Part shown: in pieces, positions 34,648 to 42,827 of the stretch
Numbering within the stretch: the stretch's first letter is position 1
Layout of the letters: the number at the start of each line of letters is the position of its first letter
DNA from: Stenotrophomonas maltophilia
GTDB lineage: Bacteria > Pseudomonadota > Gammaproteobacteria > Xanthomonadales > Xanthomonadaceae
Assembly: GCA_002435595.1 (NCBI GenBank)
Contig: DJBL01000070.1
Location: 62,001 to 126,000 of the forward strand
DNA: 64,000 nucleotides
Direction of reading: 5' to 3'
Notes under the pieces: generated by a model
The model's database searches: none
What the model saw: the letters and a program-made list of their open reading frames with translations, nothing else
Told to the model about the DNA's origin: nothing
Program-made: the position numbers and the translations under genes

Positions 34648-34785
34648 TTACGCGAAGACGACGGGCCGCACCGGGCGAGTGGTGACGGTGGTAATGGTGG
34701 TGGTACCGGTGGCCTGGCGCGACACCGCCCGACCGCCCGCAAGGGCGGCGTTGGCAAGCTGGACAGTGGCGGCAATGGAGACCAT
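34648..34785 (-). CDS. thrL: Threonine-rich leader peptide of the thrABC operon
   Basis: 45-codon frame, ATG at 34785 to TAA at 34648. Codons 26-36 read T-G-T-T-T-I-T-T-V-T-T: eight threonines and one isoleucine in eleven codons, compared with the Thr/Ile-rich E. coli ThrL. It ends 89 bases before the thrA ATG and is followed by alternative RNA hairpins. Such leaders sense charged tRNA-Thr and tRNA-Ile by ribosome stalling. There is no good ribosome site, but a TTGACA box lies 31 bases upstream, so the message may be almost leaderless. It is longer than the 21-residue E. coli peptide. A GTG at codon 21 is an alternative start. Confidence 0.75.
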   Translation of the reverse strand: MVSIAATVQLANAALAGGRAVSRQATGTTTITTVTTRPVRPVVFA

Positions 34786-34794
34786 GGGCCAAGA

Positions 34795-34821
34795 AAACTA
34801 CGCCAGCGGGGGGCTTGTCAA
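34795..34821 (-). promoter_or_regulatory. Predicted promoter of the thr operon
   Basis: Minus-strand TTGACA (34821-34816), a 15-base spacer, then TAGTTT (34800-34795). The spacer is shorter than the ideal 17. If used, transcription would begin within a few bases of the leader ATG at 34785. Confidence 0.5.
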
Positions 34822-34927
34822 GTGTTGCAGTGCAAAAAGTGACGCGCCGCGATCGGCCGGGAACGTCGGCAAAAAAGTTGCGAATGACACCATCCTGCGG
34901 CTACGGGCGCGAGCGGCGGCCTGGGCC

Positions 34928-35875
34928 TCAACCAACGTGCTCGGCCACCGCACGCGGCGGGCGATGGGCGTGGGCGCACATCAATACCCCCGACACCAGG
35001 CAGACGATCGCGACCCACTCGATCGCGCTCGGCCAACGCTGCTGCCAGGCAAAGCCGTACAACAGCGCGAACAGGGTCTCGAACACGATCATCTGCCCGG
35101 TCAGGGTCAGCGGCAGGTTGCGGCTGGCCCGGTTCCAGCAGGCATTGCCGAGCACCGAGGCGACCACCGCCACGCCGGCACTGATCAGCCAGAACCAGCC
35201 CCAGTCCACGCCTGGATGCGGGCGCACGGAAAGCACGAAGGCACTGGGCACCAGCAGCAGTGCCAGGCCGCCGGTGGCCACCCCGGTCAGCAGCGACCAG
35301 TCGTGGCCGGACAGGTCCGGTCGCCGCGCCAGCCAACGGCTGTTGCCGATCGAGTACACCGCCCAGGACAACAGCGCACCGACCGCACACGCCAGTCCCA
35401 GCAGACGCTGCCCGGTCGAGCCGGCGGCGTGCTCGGCCTGCAGCGCCTCATAGCCCACCAGGGCCACCCCGAGCAGGCACAGCGCCAGCGCCGGGGCCAG
35501 GCGACGCAACGGGACTGCGCCGTCCTCGCGCACGCCGGCCAGGGTCACCACCACCGGGATCAGGCCGACGATCAGCGACGCTGCGGCACCGCCGGCCCAC
35601 TGCACCGCGTTGGCGAGCAGCACGAAATACACCAGGTTGCCGGCCAGGCTCAGCCATAGCAGCCCGCGCCATTCGGCGGCGCCGATCCGGGTGCGCAGTT
35701 CGCGCCAGCGCGGTGCCAGCAGCACGACCGCGATCAGGCCATAGACCAGGTAGCGCCCGGCCGAGAGCTGCACCGCGCTGAACTGGCTGAGCATCGCCGG
35801 CGCCAGGAACACCACGCCCCACAATGCGCCGGCGGCCACGCCGTTGGCGATGCCAACGCCCATCGATCGATTCAT
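34928..35875 (-). CDS. EamA/DMT-family transporter
   Basis: 315-residue inner-membrane protein with about ten hydrophobic segments in two EamA repeats (GALWGVVFLAPAMLS near residue 16; second repeat from about 165). It belongs to the drug/metabolite transporter superfamily, whose members export amino acids or other metabolites. Substrate unknown. The AraC-family gene upstream is on the same strand, 70 bases away, and may control it. Confidence 0.88.
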   Translation of the reverse strand: MNRSMGVGIANGVAAGALWGVVFLAPAMLSQFSAVQLSAGRYLVYGLIAVVLLAPRWRELRTRIGAAEWRGLLWLSLAGNLVYFVLLANAVQWAGGAAASLIVGLIPVVVTLAGVREDGAVPLRRLAPALALCLLGVALVGYEALQAEHAAGSTGQRLLGLACAVGALLSWAVYSIGNSRWLARRPDLSGHDWSLLTGVATGGLALLLVPSAFVLSVRPHPGVDWGWFWLISAGVAVVASVLGNACWNRASRNLPLTLTGQMIVFETLFALLYGFAWQQRWPSAIEWVAIVCLVSGVLMCAHAHRPPRAVAEHVG

Positions 35876-35945
35876 CTGCGTACACGCACTGCTGTGGGGA
35901 GATGGCCAAGTGTAGGCAGGCCTGCCCGGCCATTCTTGACCCAGG

Positions 35946-36662
35946 CTACTGCCGATGGCGGCGCCGGTAGTCGGCCGGGGTCATGCCCCACTCGCGGCGC
36001 AGCGCCCGGGTCAGCGCACTCTGCTCGGAGTAGCCGGCATGCAGGGCGATGCTGGCAATGGGCATGTCACCGTCGGCCAGCCGCCCACGGGCCCAGCGCA
36101 GCCGGCAGGTGCTGAGCCAGGCCAGCGGACTCATGCCAAAGGCCTGGCGGAACAGCGCATGCAGCCGACTGCCACTGACCCCGACCTCGGCGGCGATCCG
36201 CTCCACCGGCCAGGCCAGGCCAGGTTGCTGCTCGATCCGCGCACAGACGGCCTGCAGCCGCGTGGCACTGCCGGCCAGCGAAAACGCCTGCAGCAGCAGC
36301 GGCAGCTCGCGGTCCACCACCTCGGCATCGATCTGCGCGTGCGCGCAGATCCGCTGCGCCATCGCGCGCACCTGCACCGGCAGCGCCAGCACCGGTTGCC
36401 GGTGCAGTCGCTGCAGGGTGTCATCGTCGAGCAGCGTGGCCGGGCAATCGACGATGAGGAAACGGTCGTCTTCCAGCGCGGCCTGCGCATGCCCGGCCGC
36501 GGGCGCCACGAAAGCGCCCTGCCAGAGGTCCAGCCGCGCGCCACGTCCTTCCAGTTCAAACGCCAGCTCGCCCTGCACGGGCACCACCCACTGCGCGAAA
36601 TCGTGCCGGTCCACGCGCGAGGAACGGCCGTAACGACGCAGGTTGAAGGCAGCGGCAGACAT
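35946..36662 (-). CDS. AraC-family transcriptional regulator
   Basis: 238 residues. An N-terminal cupin-like sensing part (residues about 20-100; VDRHDFAQWVVPVQGELAFELEGRG) is followed by a C-terminal pair of helix-turn-helix motifs (VERIAAEVGVSGSRLHALFRQAFGMSPLAWL and IASIALHAGYSEQSALTRALRREWGMTPADYRR). It reads into the EamA transporter gene, so control of that exporter is likely. Effector unknown. Confidence 0.9.
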   Translation of the reverse strand: MSAAAFNLRRYGRSSRVDRHDFAQWVVPVQGELAFELEGRGARLDLWQGAFVAPAAGHAQAALEDDRFLIVDCPATLLDDDTLQRLHRQPVLALPVQVRAMAQRICAHAQIDAEVVDRELPLLLQAFSLAGSATRLQAVCARIEQQPGLAWPVERIAAEVGVSGSRLHALFRQAFGMSPLAWLSTCRLRWARGRLADGDMPIASIALHAGYSEQSALTRALRREWGMTPADYRRRHRQ

Positions 36663-36805
36663 GAGGCGAGCGCGCGACGGTAGGTGGGAGCAGCAGGGAG
36701 TCTGCGCGCGGCCACCGCCCGACGCAATCAGGAGCGGGAAAATCCCCGGCTGCTATAGTCCGCCGGTGCATCGTCACCCTGCTGGATCGTGCAAAAGGAC
36801 GCGCC

Positions 36806-37285
36806 ATGACCTGCGAACACGTGCTGCTCAGCCAATACCCTGCGCTGCTGCCAACGGTGGCGGCGTGGTATTTCACCCAATGGGGCAGCCACGTGCCCGG
36901 GCGCAGCGCCGCCGACGAATGCCAGCGCCTGGAAGTCTTCCTGCACGAGGGCGCCCTGCCCTTGCTGCTGATCGCGCTGGAGGGCAACGAACCGGTCGCC
37001 GCGGCCCAGTTGAAGTTTCATGAACGCACCGAGCGGCCCGAGCGGCAGCACTGGCTGGGCGGGGTCTACGTGTGTTCCCCGCATCGCGGCCGCGGCCTGG
37101 CAGCAACGCTGGTGGAAGACCTGATGAACCGCGCGGCCGCCTTGGGCGTGCGCGATGTGTACCTGCAGACCGAGGCCGACGATGGCGGCCTGTATCGCCG
37201 ACTTGGCTGGTTGCCATTGGAGTCGGTCGGGCACGACGGGGGCTTCCCCGTTCGGATCATGCTGCGGCGGCTGGCGCCGCGCTGA
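36806..37285 (+). CDS. GNAT-family N-acetyltransferase
   Basis: 159 residues with the GNAT fold. The acetyl-CoA loop is GVYVCSPHRGRGLAATLVEDLMNRA (residues about 91-115, Q/RxxGxG/A motif RGRGLA). The conserved LYRRLGWLP near the end positions the acceptor. AAAGGA lies 9 bases before the ATG and a TATAGT box is at 36754-36759. Acceptor substrate unknown. Its stop codon abuts the stop of the next, convergent gene with no gap. Confidence 0.9.
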   Translation: MTCEHVLLSQYPALLPTVAAWYFTQWGSHVPGRSAADECQRLEVFLHEGALPLLLIALEGNEPVAAAQLKFHERTERPERQHWLGGVYVCSPHRGRGLAATLVEDLMNRAAALGVRDVYLQTEADDGGLYRRLGWLPLESVGHDGGFPVRIMLRRLAPR

Positions 37286-37573
37286 TCAGCGCGAACGCAG
37301 CGGCTGCGGCGCGGGACGGTCGGCCAGCGAGCCCAGGGTAAAGGTGTAGCCGGCCTCTTCGAGCAGTTTGCGCATGCGCAGTTCCGCGCGCTTGGGGTAG
37401 GCCAGCGACAGCGGCGCGTGCAGCGCGTATGAGGTGGACTTGCCCGGCATCATGTCGCGGGTCACCGACGACTGGTTTGTTTCGCAGGCATTGGACCACA
37501 GGTCCGACAGAACCTTCGGCCCGATGGATTGATTGTTGCCAAGACGAAGCGTCAGCCAACGCATGTGTTCCAT
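37286..37573 (-). CDS. Conserved small protein, unknown function
   Basis: 95 residues beginning MEHMRWLTLRLGNNQSIGPK. Asn, Ser, Thr, Met and Lys are common here, unlike the Ala/Arg/Pro-rich shadow frames of this DNA, so it is probably a real gene. No signal peptide or membrane segment. The ATG at 37573 has GGA 9 bases upstream; an ATG three codons later is possible. I do not recognise a family. Convergent with the acetyltransferase gene, the two stops touching. Confidence 0.65.
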   Translation of the reverse strand: MEHMRWLTLRLGNNQSIGPKVLSDLWSNACETNQSSVTRDMMPGKSTSYALHAPLSLAYPKRAELRMRKLLEEAGYTFTLGSLADRPAPQPLRSR

Positions 37574-37654
37574 AGCAGATCCAACTAGCCCTTTCCATCG
37601 AGTATGCACCAAATCCACCCGGCCCGTACGCGGCCGTGCGGAGGCCGGACGAGA

Positions 37655-37679
37655 ACAGCCCCGGACGTGCCGGGGCTGT
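37655..37679 (-). terminator. Terminator after the PA2169-type gene
   Basis: ACAGCCCCGG, loop ACGTG, CCGGGGCTGT: a perfect 10-base stem 59 bases beyond the stop of the four-helix protein gene. On the minus strand it is followed by TCTCGTCC, a poor U tract, but the stem is strong. Confidence 0.65.
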
Positions 37680-37738
37680 CTGAGCGCGCGGTGGCGCGTT
37701 CACTTTCAGGCTGGCGCACTGGTCAGCCCGCTGCAGGG

Positions 37739-38188
37739 TCAGTGCTTCATCGCGTGCTTGCGATCGCGCATCACCGCGTGGCATTCCTGCACCTGCGGCA
37801 GCAGGCGCTGCACTTCCTGACGCGCGGCCGGCGGCGTGTCGGCGTCGGTGAGCGTGTCCTTGAACGCCTTCAGCAGGCGGTCTTCGGATTCTTCCAGCTC
37901 GGCCACATAGCCGTACTGGGTGTCGCCCAAGGTGGCGCGAACCTTGCCGTAGAACTGCTGCATCGAGCCGACCACGGTACCGTGCTCGGCCGGCTTGCCG
38001 CCCGCAGCCAGAACGCTGGCGCTGAGCGAGCGGACGATCTCGTCCTTGACCCCGGCGATGCGGGTGAACAGGGAAGACAGTTCGGCATCCTTCACCTTGC
38101 CCGCCGCTTCGGTGTAGAAATCCTTGCCGTCGCGGGCGATTTCGATCAAGTCGTTCAAGGTGTGGGTGGTCTTGGTTTCGGTAGTCAC
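37739..38188 (-). CDS. PA2169-family four-helix-bundle stress protein (DUF2383)
   Basis: 149 residues, mostly helical, ferritin-like four-helix bundle. Start TTHTLNDLIEIARDGKDFYTEAA, with internal ELSSLFTRIAGVKDEIVRSL and GYVAELEESEDRLLKAFKD. It starts at GTG (38186-38188) with AGGAG 11 bases upstream; an earlier in-frame ATG would add a stretch unlike the family. Members in Pseudomonas are stress-induced. Function unknown, possibly protection during desiccation or oxidative stress. Confidence 0.85.
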   Translation of the reverse strand: MTTETKTTHTLNDLIEIARDGKDFYTEAAGKVKDAELSSLFTRIAGVKDEIVRSLSASVLAAGGKPAEHGTVVGSMQQFYGKVRATLGDTQYGYVAELEESEDRLLKAFKDTLTDADTPPAARQEVQRLLPQVQECHAVMRDRKHAMKH

Positions 38189-38366
38189 TGGTGGTGCTCC
38201 TGTTATGTCGGGATGCCCGTGTGATTGCGGGGTGCCCGTGCTTGGGTGGGTCCACTTTTCCGCATCGCCAATGAAGTCCGCGTGACACGCAAAACACACG
38301 GTTCAGCGAGGTATGCAAGGCGAAATGCAGTTGTTTTGAAAGCGTGTTCACCACGCGATTGCAGCG

Positions 38367-38636
38367 TCACGAAGCGCTGCGTCGCCGCTTTACCCAGGCC
38401 AGGCACTGGCCTGCGATCGCGGAGGCCAGCACCAGGCTGTTGGTGACCACGAAGACCCACGAGTGCAGTGCGATGCTATAGGCGATGAACAGCACCGACG
38501 CGCTGATCTGACCGATGAACAGCCACGTGGACACCGCCTGCGCATCGTCGGCGCGCCATTGCTTCCATATCTGCCGCCACAGGGTGGCCACCAGCACCAG
38601 GGTGGCGGCCCACCCCAACAGATCGATGGCGGCCAT
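38367..38636 (-). CDS. SemiSWEET-like small membrane transporter
   Basis: 89 residues with three hydrophobic segments (LLGWAATLVLVATLWRQIW, STWLFIGQISASVLFIAYSIAL, VFVVTNSLVLASAIAGQCL), the half-SWEET (PQ-loop) topology that dimerises to move sugars or similar solutes. The ATG at 38636 forms ATGA with the stop of the glycosyltransferase gene, fixing the start. Last gene of the coupled six-gene operon. Substrate unknown; transport of the pathway product or its sugar is a guess. Confidence 0.75.
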   Translation of the reverse strand: MAAIDLLGWAATLVLVATLWRQIWKQWRADDAQAVSTWLFIGQISASVLFIAYSIALHSWVFVVTNSLVLASAIAGQCLAWVKRRRSAS

Positions 38637-39358
38637 CAGCAGGCCCTGGCCGGTTTGATGTTCGTCGCGCACACCGCAAGGCCGGAGGACACCGGGCCCT
38701 CGCCGATGCGGCGTTCAAGGCACTTCAGGAAGTCGCTGAAACCGTTGCCTGCGCGCGCATGCCGGCGTGCACTGGTGATCACCTGTGGCGCGGCCAGCCG
38801 CGCCACGCGTGCGCCGCTGCGCTGGATCGCATCGATGAGGGCGACATCCTCACCGGTGGCCAGCGGCAGGAAGCCACCGCTGTCGCGGTACGCCGTCGCA
38901 CTGAACCCCATGTTGGCGCCGTGCACATGGTGATGGCCATCCTGCATTCGCTCGCCAAGCAGGAACTGCTCGCGTACCGACGGCGCATAGTCCAGCCAGT
39001 CATCCACGTTGACCACGCCGCAGAACGCACCGGCGTTGCACGTCAACTGCCGCCACAGCCAGTCCTCGGGCACCCGGCTGTCGGCGTCGGTGCAGCCGAT
39101 CCAGCGCGCGCCCAGGGCCAGTGCATGTTCGCTGGCCAGCGCGCGGGCCACGCCGACACAGCCGGCGTCGACCCGCACCACCTGCACGCCGAAGCGCCGG
39201 CACACGGCCGCAGTCGCATCGCTGCAACGATCGAGCGCCACCACGATCGCCACCGCCTCCCCTTCCAGCCCGGGGTGCCGCGCAGCCAACTGCAGCGCCT
39301 GCAGGCACGGGCCGATCAGGCGCTCTTCGTTATGCGCCGGGACAATCGCGGCGATCAT
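38636..39358 (-). CDS. Family 2 glycosyltransferase
   Basis: 240 residues, GT-A fold. It begins MIAAIVPAHNEERLIGPCLQAL, with nucleotide and metal-binding DAD in GCTDADSRVPED (residues about 105-116). VVALDRCSD and ERMQDGHHHVHGANMGFS follow. There is no obvious membrane segment, so cytosolic or peripheral. Both ends overlap neighbours by 4 bases (methyltransferase upstream, SemiSWEET downstream). Donor and acceptor unknown; in this operon it may add a sugar to the lipid-like or amino product. Confidence 0.85.
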   Translation of the reverse strand: MIAAIVPAHNEERLIGPCLQALQLAARHPGLEGEAVAIVVALDRCSDATAAVCRRFGVQVVRVDAGCVGVARALASEHALALGARWIGCTDADSRVPEDWLWRQLTCNAGAFCGVVNVDDWLDYAPSVREQFLLGERMQDGHHHVHGANMGFSATAYRDSGGFLPLATGEDVALIDAIQRSGARVARLAAPQVITSARRHARAGNGFSDFLKCLERRIGEGPVSSGLAVCATNIKPARAC

Positions 39359-39942
39359 CGCAGGCCCTCGTGCGCAGCCACCGAGCGCGTGTCGCGCGAC
39401 CAGCCCTGCAGCAGCATGTCCTCGTCGCACCAGGAAAAGACCCGCGGCAAACGCGCGTCCAGCTGCGCATGCACGAACTCGGCCGTGCAGCGGGCCGCCT
39501 CGAAGCCGGGTCGCCAGTGGCAGGCGATCAGCACGCCCTGCGCATCCAGCGACTCGACCAGGCGTGCGGCCATGTCCTGCATCTGCGCTGGATCAAGGTA
39601 GTACCCCAGCTCGCTGAAAACGATCAGGTCGAAGCTGCCCGGCGGCCATTGCTGTGGATGCTGCGCGCGTTCCACGCGCACATGCTCATGCAGGGCCAAT
39701 GTTGCGCGCGCCGACGTCACCGCCTCTTCGCTGAGGTCGGTGGCCAGCAGCTGCGCGCAACGCTCTGCCAGCGCGGCAGTGAGCACGCCGTTGGAACACC
39801 CCAGCTCCCAGCCGCGCACGTAGTGGGCGCGCGGCAGGCTGGCCAGGGTCAGGGCACGCTTGCGCTGCTCGTACCACCGGGTGCGGTACTGGAACGGGTC
39901 TTCGCGCTGGTACAGCGCGTCGAAGTAGGCCACATCGTTCAT
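39355..39942 (-). CDS. SAM-dependent methyltransferase (NodS-like)
   Basis: 195 residues, class I Rossmann methyltransferase. Motif I is WELGCSNGVLTAALAERC (residues about 44-61), then LLATDLSEEAV, FDLIVFSELGYYLD and a C-terminal HWRPGFEAARCTAEFVH. NodS-type enzymes N-methylate deacetylated sugars, which would fit the PIG-L deacetylase encoded directly upstream and overlapping it by 4 bases. In related genomes these two activities can be fused in one protein. Substrate inferred only. Confidence 0.87.
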   Translation of the reverse strand: MNDVAYFDALYQREDPFQYRTRWYEQRKRALTLASLPRAHYVRGWELGCSNGVLTAALAERCAQLLATDLSEEAVTSARATLALHEHVRVERAQHPQQWPPGSFDLIVFSELGYYLDPAQMQDMAARLVESLDAQGVLIACHWRPGFEAARCTAEFVHAQLDARLPRVFSWCDEDMLLQGWSRDTRSVAAHEGLR

Positions 39943-40697
39943 CCGATCAACACCTCGAAGCTGCGCCGGAAGCGCCGCAGGACCGTTTCGGGCAGGATCG
40001 GCGCGCACGCCAGGCCCTCCACCGCCCCGGTCTGCGTGGCGAACTGGTCGATCGCATCGCGCTTGCGGCGCTGCAGTTCGGCCGATAGCGGAAAGCGCGT
40101 AGCGGGCGACCAGCAGGTTGCCGCGCCCTGCGGGTCCAGCCAGTGCCATCCCCACACCGGAAATTCGCGCAGCACGCAGCCGCGCAACGCCGCCGCCTGC
40201 GCGCAGGCGCGGCCCACGGCCTCGTGGTCCGGGTGCGCATCCAGCCGCCATGGGGCGAGCAGCAGATCGCCGGCGCGCAGCACACCGTGCAGCCGCTCCA
40301 CCAGCGCCGCTTCCTGGCGCACCACGGCGCCGTCGTCGACGTGCCACGCCTGCTGCTGCACGTCCACCAGGCCCAGGCAGGCCAAAGCGCGCGCCAGTTC
40401 CTGCTGGCGCACCTCGCGCAGCCGCGCCGGTGGCCACGCGGCCTGGTCGGGATAGCAGGCCTCGCCATCGGTGACCGATATCACCAGCACGGCGACACCA
40501 TGCCGGTGCGCGCTGGCCATCAGGCCACCGCACGCCAGCACTTCGTCGTCCGGGTGCGGCGACACCACCACCAGCCGCTCGATGCCGGCCAGCAGCGCGC
40601 CGGGCTCCTGGCGTGGCAGCGACTGCAGCCATGGGCTGTCCTGCCATTGCGATTCATCGATGCCATCGCGCTCGATGCGCCGGCTTACAACATCCAC
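39939..40697 (-). CDS. PIG-L (LmbE-like) family deacetylase
   Basis: 252 residues with the zinc signature VVSPHPDDEVLACGG (residues about 44-58; His, Asp, Asp) and the second metal-site block LDAHPDHEAVG. This family removes acetyl groups from N-acetylglucosamine-type amides. The start is GTG (40695-40697) with GAGGAG 9 bases upstream; it overlaps the end of the acyl-CoA dehydrogenase gene. Likely acts with the methyltransferase of the next gene. Substrate unknown. Confidence 0.9.
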   Translation of the reverse strand: MDVVSRRIERDGIDESQWQDSPWLQSLPRQEPGALLAGIERLVVVSPHPDDEVLACGGLMASAHRHGVAVLVISVTDGEACYPDQAAWPPARLREVRQQELARALACLGLVDVQQQAWHVDDGAVVRQEAALVERLHGVLRAGDLLLAPWRLDAHPDHEAVGRACAQAAALRGCVLREFPVWGWHWLDPQGAATCWSPATRFPLSAELQRRKRDAIDQFATQTGAVEGLACAPILPETVLRRFRRSFEVLIG

Positions 40698-41662
40698 GTG
40701 CGTTCTCCTCGATGACAGTCGATCCCGACCTGCTGCCAGTCGCGGTCGGCGTGGCTCTGGCGGATGAAGACCGTCAGGTCACTCCAGCGCCGGGCGTGCG
40801 CCTGGTCCATGCACATCGGCCCCGGGCCCAGCGCGCGCGCCACCAGGTCAAGGGTGCGTACGCAGGCCCGTTCCACCACGCTGCGCGCGCGCAACACCTC
40901 GGCGGCATGCGGCGAGCCGGGGTCTGCATCGAGCAACGCGGCCAGTTCGCGGAGCAACGCCGCGCACGGCGCCAGCGCCATGTCCAGCTCGCCGAGCAGC
41001 ACCGCGGTGGTGCCGGCCTCGCCGCTGCTGGCCGCACGCCGCAGCGGCTCGCCCAGCGCGGCCGCGGCCCCATACCAGCAGGCCGCGATGCCAGCCCCGC
41101 CATGCCAGAAACCGGGACGCGTCAGATAGCCGTCGACAGGCCCGACTTCTTCGGCGGGAACCTGCACGAAGTGGGCGGTGCCACTGGGAATACGCCCCAT
41201 GCCGGTGGCGTGCCAATCCGGCGCATCGCAGTGCAGCGCCGCGTGCCGCAGGTCGGCACGGAACAGACGCGAGCGCGCGCCTTCGCGCACCGTGACCAGC
41301 GCGAAATCCACCCAGCCGGCACCGGAGCACCAGGGCTTGTCGCCGCTCAGCGTGCCCTGCCGGGGATCAAAGGCGAGCGTGGCCCGCGGACCTTCGGCCG
41401 CCCACACCGCCCCGACCTGGCCGGGCGCCGGCGGCGCGGCATCCAACTCGCGCAGGATGGCCTGGGCGTCGTAGTGCGCCTCCAGCACCTTGGCCAGGCA
41501 CAGGTCGCGCGCGCCGAGCGCGGCGAGCGCCTGCCAGCGGCGCAACGTATCGCCCGCGCCGGGCGCAGGCAGCACCGGCTGCTGGTGCAGCCATGCATGC
41601 GCCTGCTGCATCAGCGGCGGCAGGCCGTCCTGGCGCGCGGCAAGATGGACAACGGCCGCCAT
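40685..41662 (-). CDS. Short acyl-CoA dehydrogenase-family protein
   Basis: 325 residues, related to acyl-CoA dehydrogenases (VWAAEGPRATLAFDPRQGTLSGDKPWCSGAGWVDFALVTV is the FAD-domain beta part; helical C-terminal domain with LARALGPGPMC). It is shorter than the usual 380-400 because the N-terminal helical domain is reduced, and the standard catalytic Glu could not be placed. The ATG at 41662 follows the dehydrogenase gene stop by 1 base. An oxidation of an acyl or amino-acyl intermediate in the operon pathway is possible. Confidence 0.8.
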   Translation of the reverse strand: MAAVVHLAARQDGLPPLMQQAHAWLHQQPVLPAPGAGDTLRRWQALAALGARDLCLAKVLEAHYDAQAILRELDAAPPAPGQVGAVWAAEGPRATLAFDPRQGTLSGDKPWCSGAGWVDFALVTVREGARSRLFRADLRHAALHCDAPDWHATGMGRIPSGTAHFVQVPAEEVGPVDGYLTRPGFWHGGAGIAACWYGAAAALGEPLRRAASSGEAGTTAVLLGELDMALAPCAALLRELAALLDADPGSPHAAEVLRARSVVERACVRTLDLVARALGPGPMCMDQAHARRWSDLTVFIRQSHADRDWQQVGIDCHRGERTWML

Positions 41663-41663
41663 G

Positions 41664-42827
41664 TCAGGGCGTGAGGATGACCTTGCGGCAATCCTCCTCC
41701 TTGCGATCGAAAATCTCATACCCGCTGACCGCATCCTCCAGCGCCATGCGGTGGCTCACGATCACCCCAGGGTCCAGGTTGCCCTCGGCGATGTGCTCCA
41801 GCAGCTCGGGCATCAGGCGCTGCACATGGGTCTGGCCCATCTTGAAGGTCAGCCCCTTGTCGAAGGCATCGCCGAGCAGGAAGCCGTGCACGAAACCGGC
41901 GTAGACCCCGGGGATGCTGACCGTGCCGCCGCGCCGGGTGGCGGCGATGCACTGGCGGATGGCCACGCCGCTGCTGCCTTCGATCTTCAGGCTGGTCAGC
42001 GCCGATTCGAGCGCACTGCCCTCGGCCTCGAAGCCCACCGCATCGATGCTGGCGTCCACGCCGCGCCCGTTGGTCTGGGTGACGATGTACTCGGCCGGAT
42101 CCCCGACCTGGGTGAAGTCGATCGGCGTGATCCCGTAGGTCTGCTGGGCGAATGCCAGCCGGTACGCCAGGTGGTCGACCATGAAGATCGTCTCGGCACC
42201 GAGCAGCCGGCAGCACGCCGCGCTCATCAGGCCGACCGGACCGGCACCGAAGATGGCCACGGTGGCGCCTGGTTTGACCCCGGCGTTGAGGGCGGCCTGG
42301 TAGCCGGTGGGGAGGATGTCGGACAGGAACAGCACCTGCTCGTCGGCAAGCGTATCGGGAATCCGCAACGGGCCGACGTTGGCCTTGGGGACCCGCACAT
42401 ACTCCGCCTGCCCACCCGAGACCCCGCCGTACAGATGGCTGTAGCCGAACAACGCCGCCGGCGCACGGATGCCCTTCTGGTTGAGCGCGGCGCCCTTGCC
42501 ACTGTTGGTGGTTTCGCAGGCGGCGAACTCGGCAAGCTGGCAATGGAAGCATTCGCCACAGGCGATCACGAACGGAATGACCACCCGGTCGCCCGCGCGC
42601 AGATCGGTCACCCCGCTGCCGACCTCCTCCACGATCCCCATGAACTCATGTCCGAGCACGTCGCCGACGTGCAGGTCGGGAATCTTGCCCCGGTACAGGT
42701 GCAGGTCCGAGCCACAGATGGCCGTGGCCGTGACGCGAAGGATCAGGTCATCCGGCGCGGCCAGCACCGGGTCGGGGACGGTATCGACGCGGACGTCTTT
42801 GCTGCCGTGGTAGGTCAAGGCGCGCAT
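41664..42827 (-). CDS. Zinc-dependent alcohol dehydrogenase (MDR family)
   Basis: 387 residues. Catalytic zinc ligands in ICGSDLHLY (Cys38) and LGHEFMG (His, Glu); structural zinc cysteines in ACGECFHCQLAEFAAC. The NAD(P) loop is AIFGAGPVGLMSAACCRLLGA. It resembles threonine- and formaldehyde-dehydrogenase-like enzymes but the substrate is unknown. First gene of the coupled leftward operon; ATG at 42827 with GGAG upstream. In pseudomonads a similar dehydrogenase sits in a stress-induced cluster. Confidence 0.9.
   Translation of the reverse strand: MRALTYHGSKDVRVDTVPDPVLAAPDDLILRVTATAICGSDLHLYRGKIPDLHVGDVLGHEFMGIVEEVGSGVTDLRAGDRVVIPFVIACGECFHCQLAEFAACETTNSGKGAALNQKGIRAPAALFGYSHLYGGVSGGQAEYVRVPKANVGPLRIPDTLADEQVLFLSDILPTGYQAALNAGVKPGATVAIFGAGPVGLMSAACCRLLGAETIFMVDHLAYRLAFAQQTYGITPIDFTQVGDPAEYIVTQTNGRGVDASIDAVGFEAEGSALESALTSLKIEGSSGVAIRQCIAATRRGGTVSIPGVYAGFVHGFLLGDAFDKGLTFKMGQTHVQRLMPELLEHIAEGNLDPGVIVSHRMALEDAVSGYEIFDRKEEDCRKVILTP

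Noticed and set aside
34589..34792. His-rich frame (Tyr/His run) in the thr leader region, suggesting a histidine attenuator
   Set aside because: It is the thr leader's ACC/ATT codons read one base out of frame (CAC/CAT/TAC). The gene downstream is thrA and the Thr frame has the matching amino acid.
38189..38299. N-terminal extension of the PA2169-type protein starting at an upstream ATG
   Set aside because: The added residues do not resemble the family, and the GTG at 38188 has AGGAG at a good distance.
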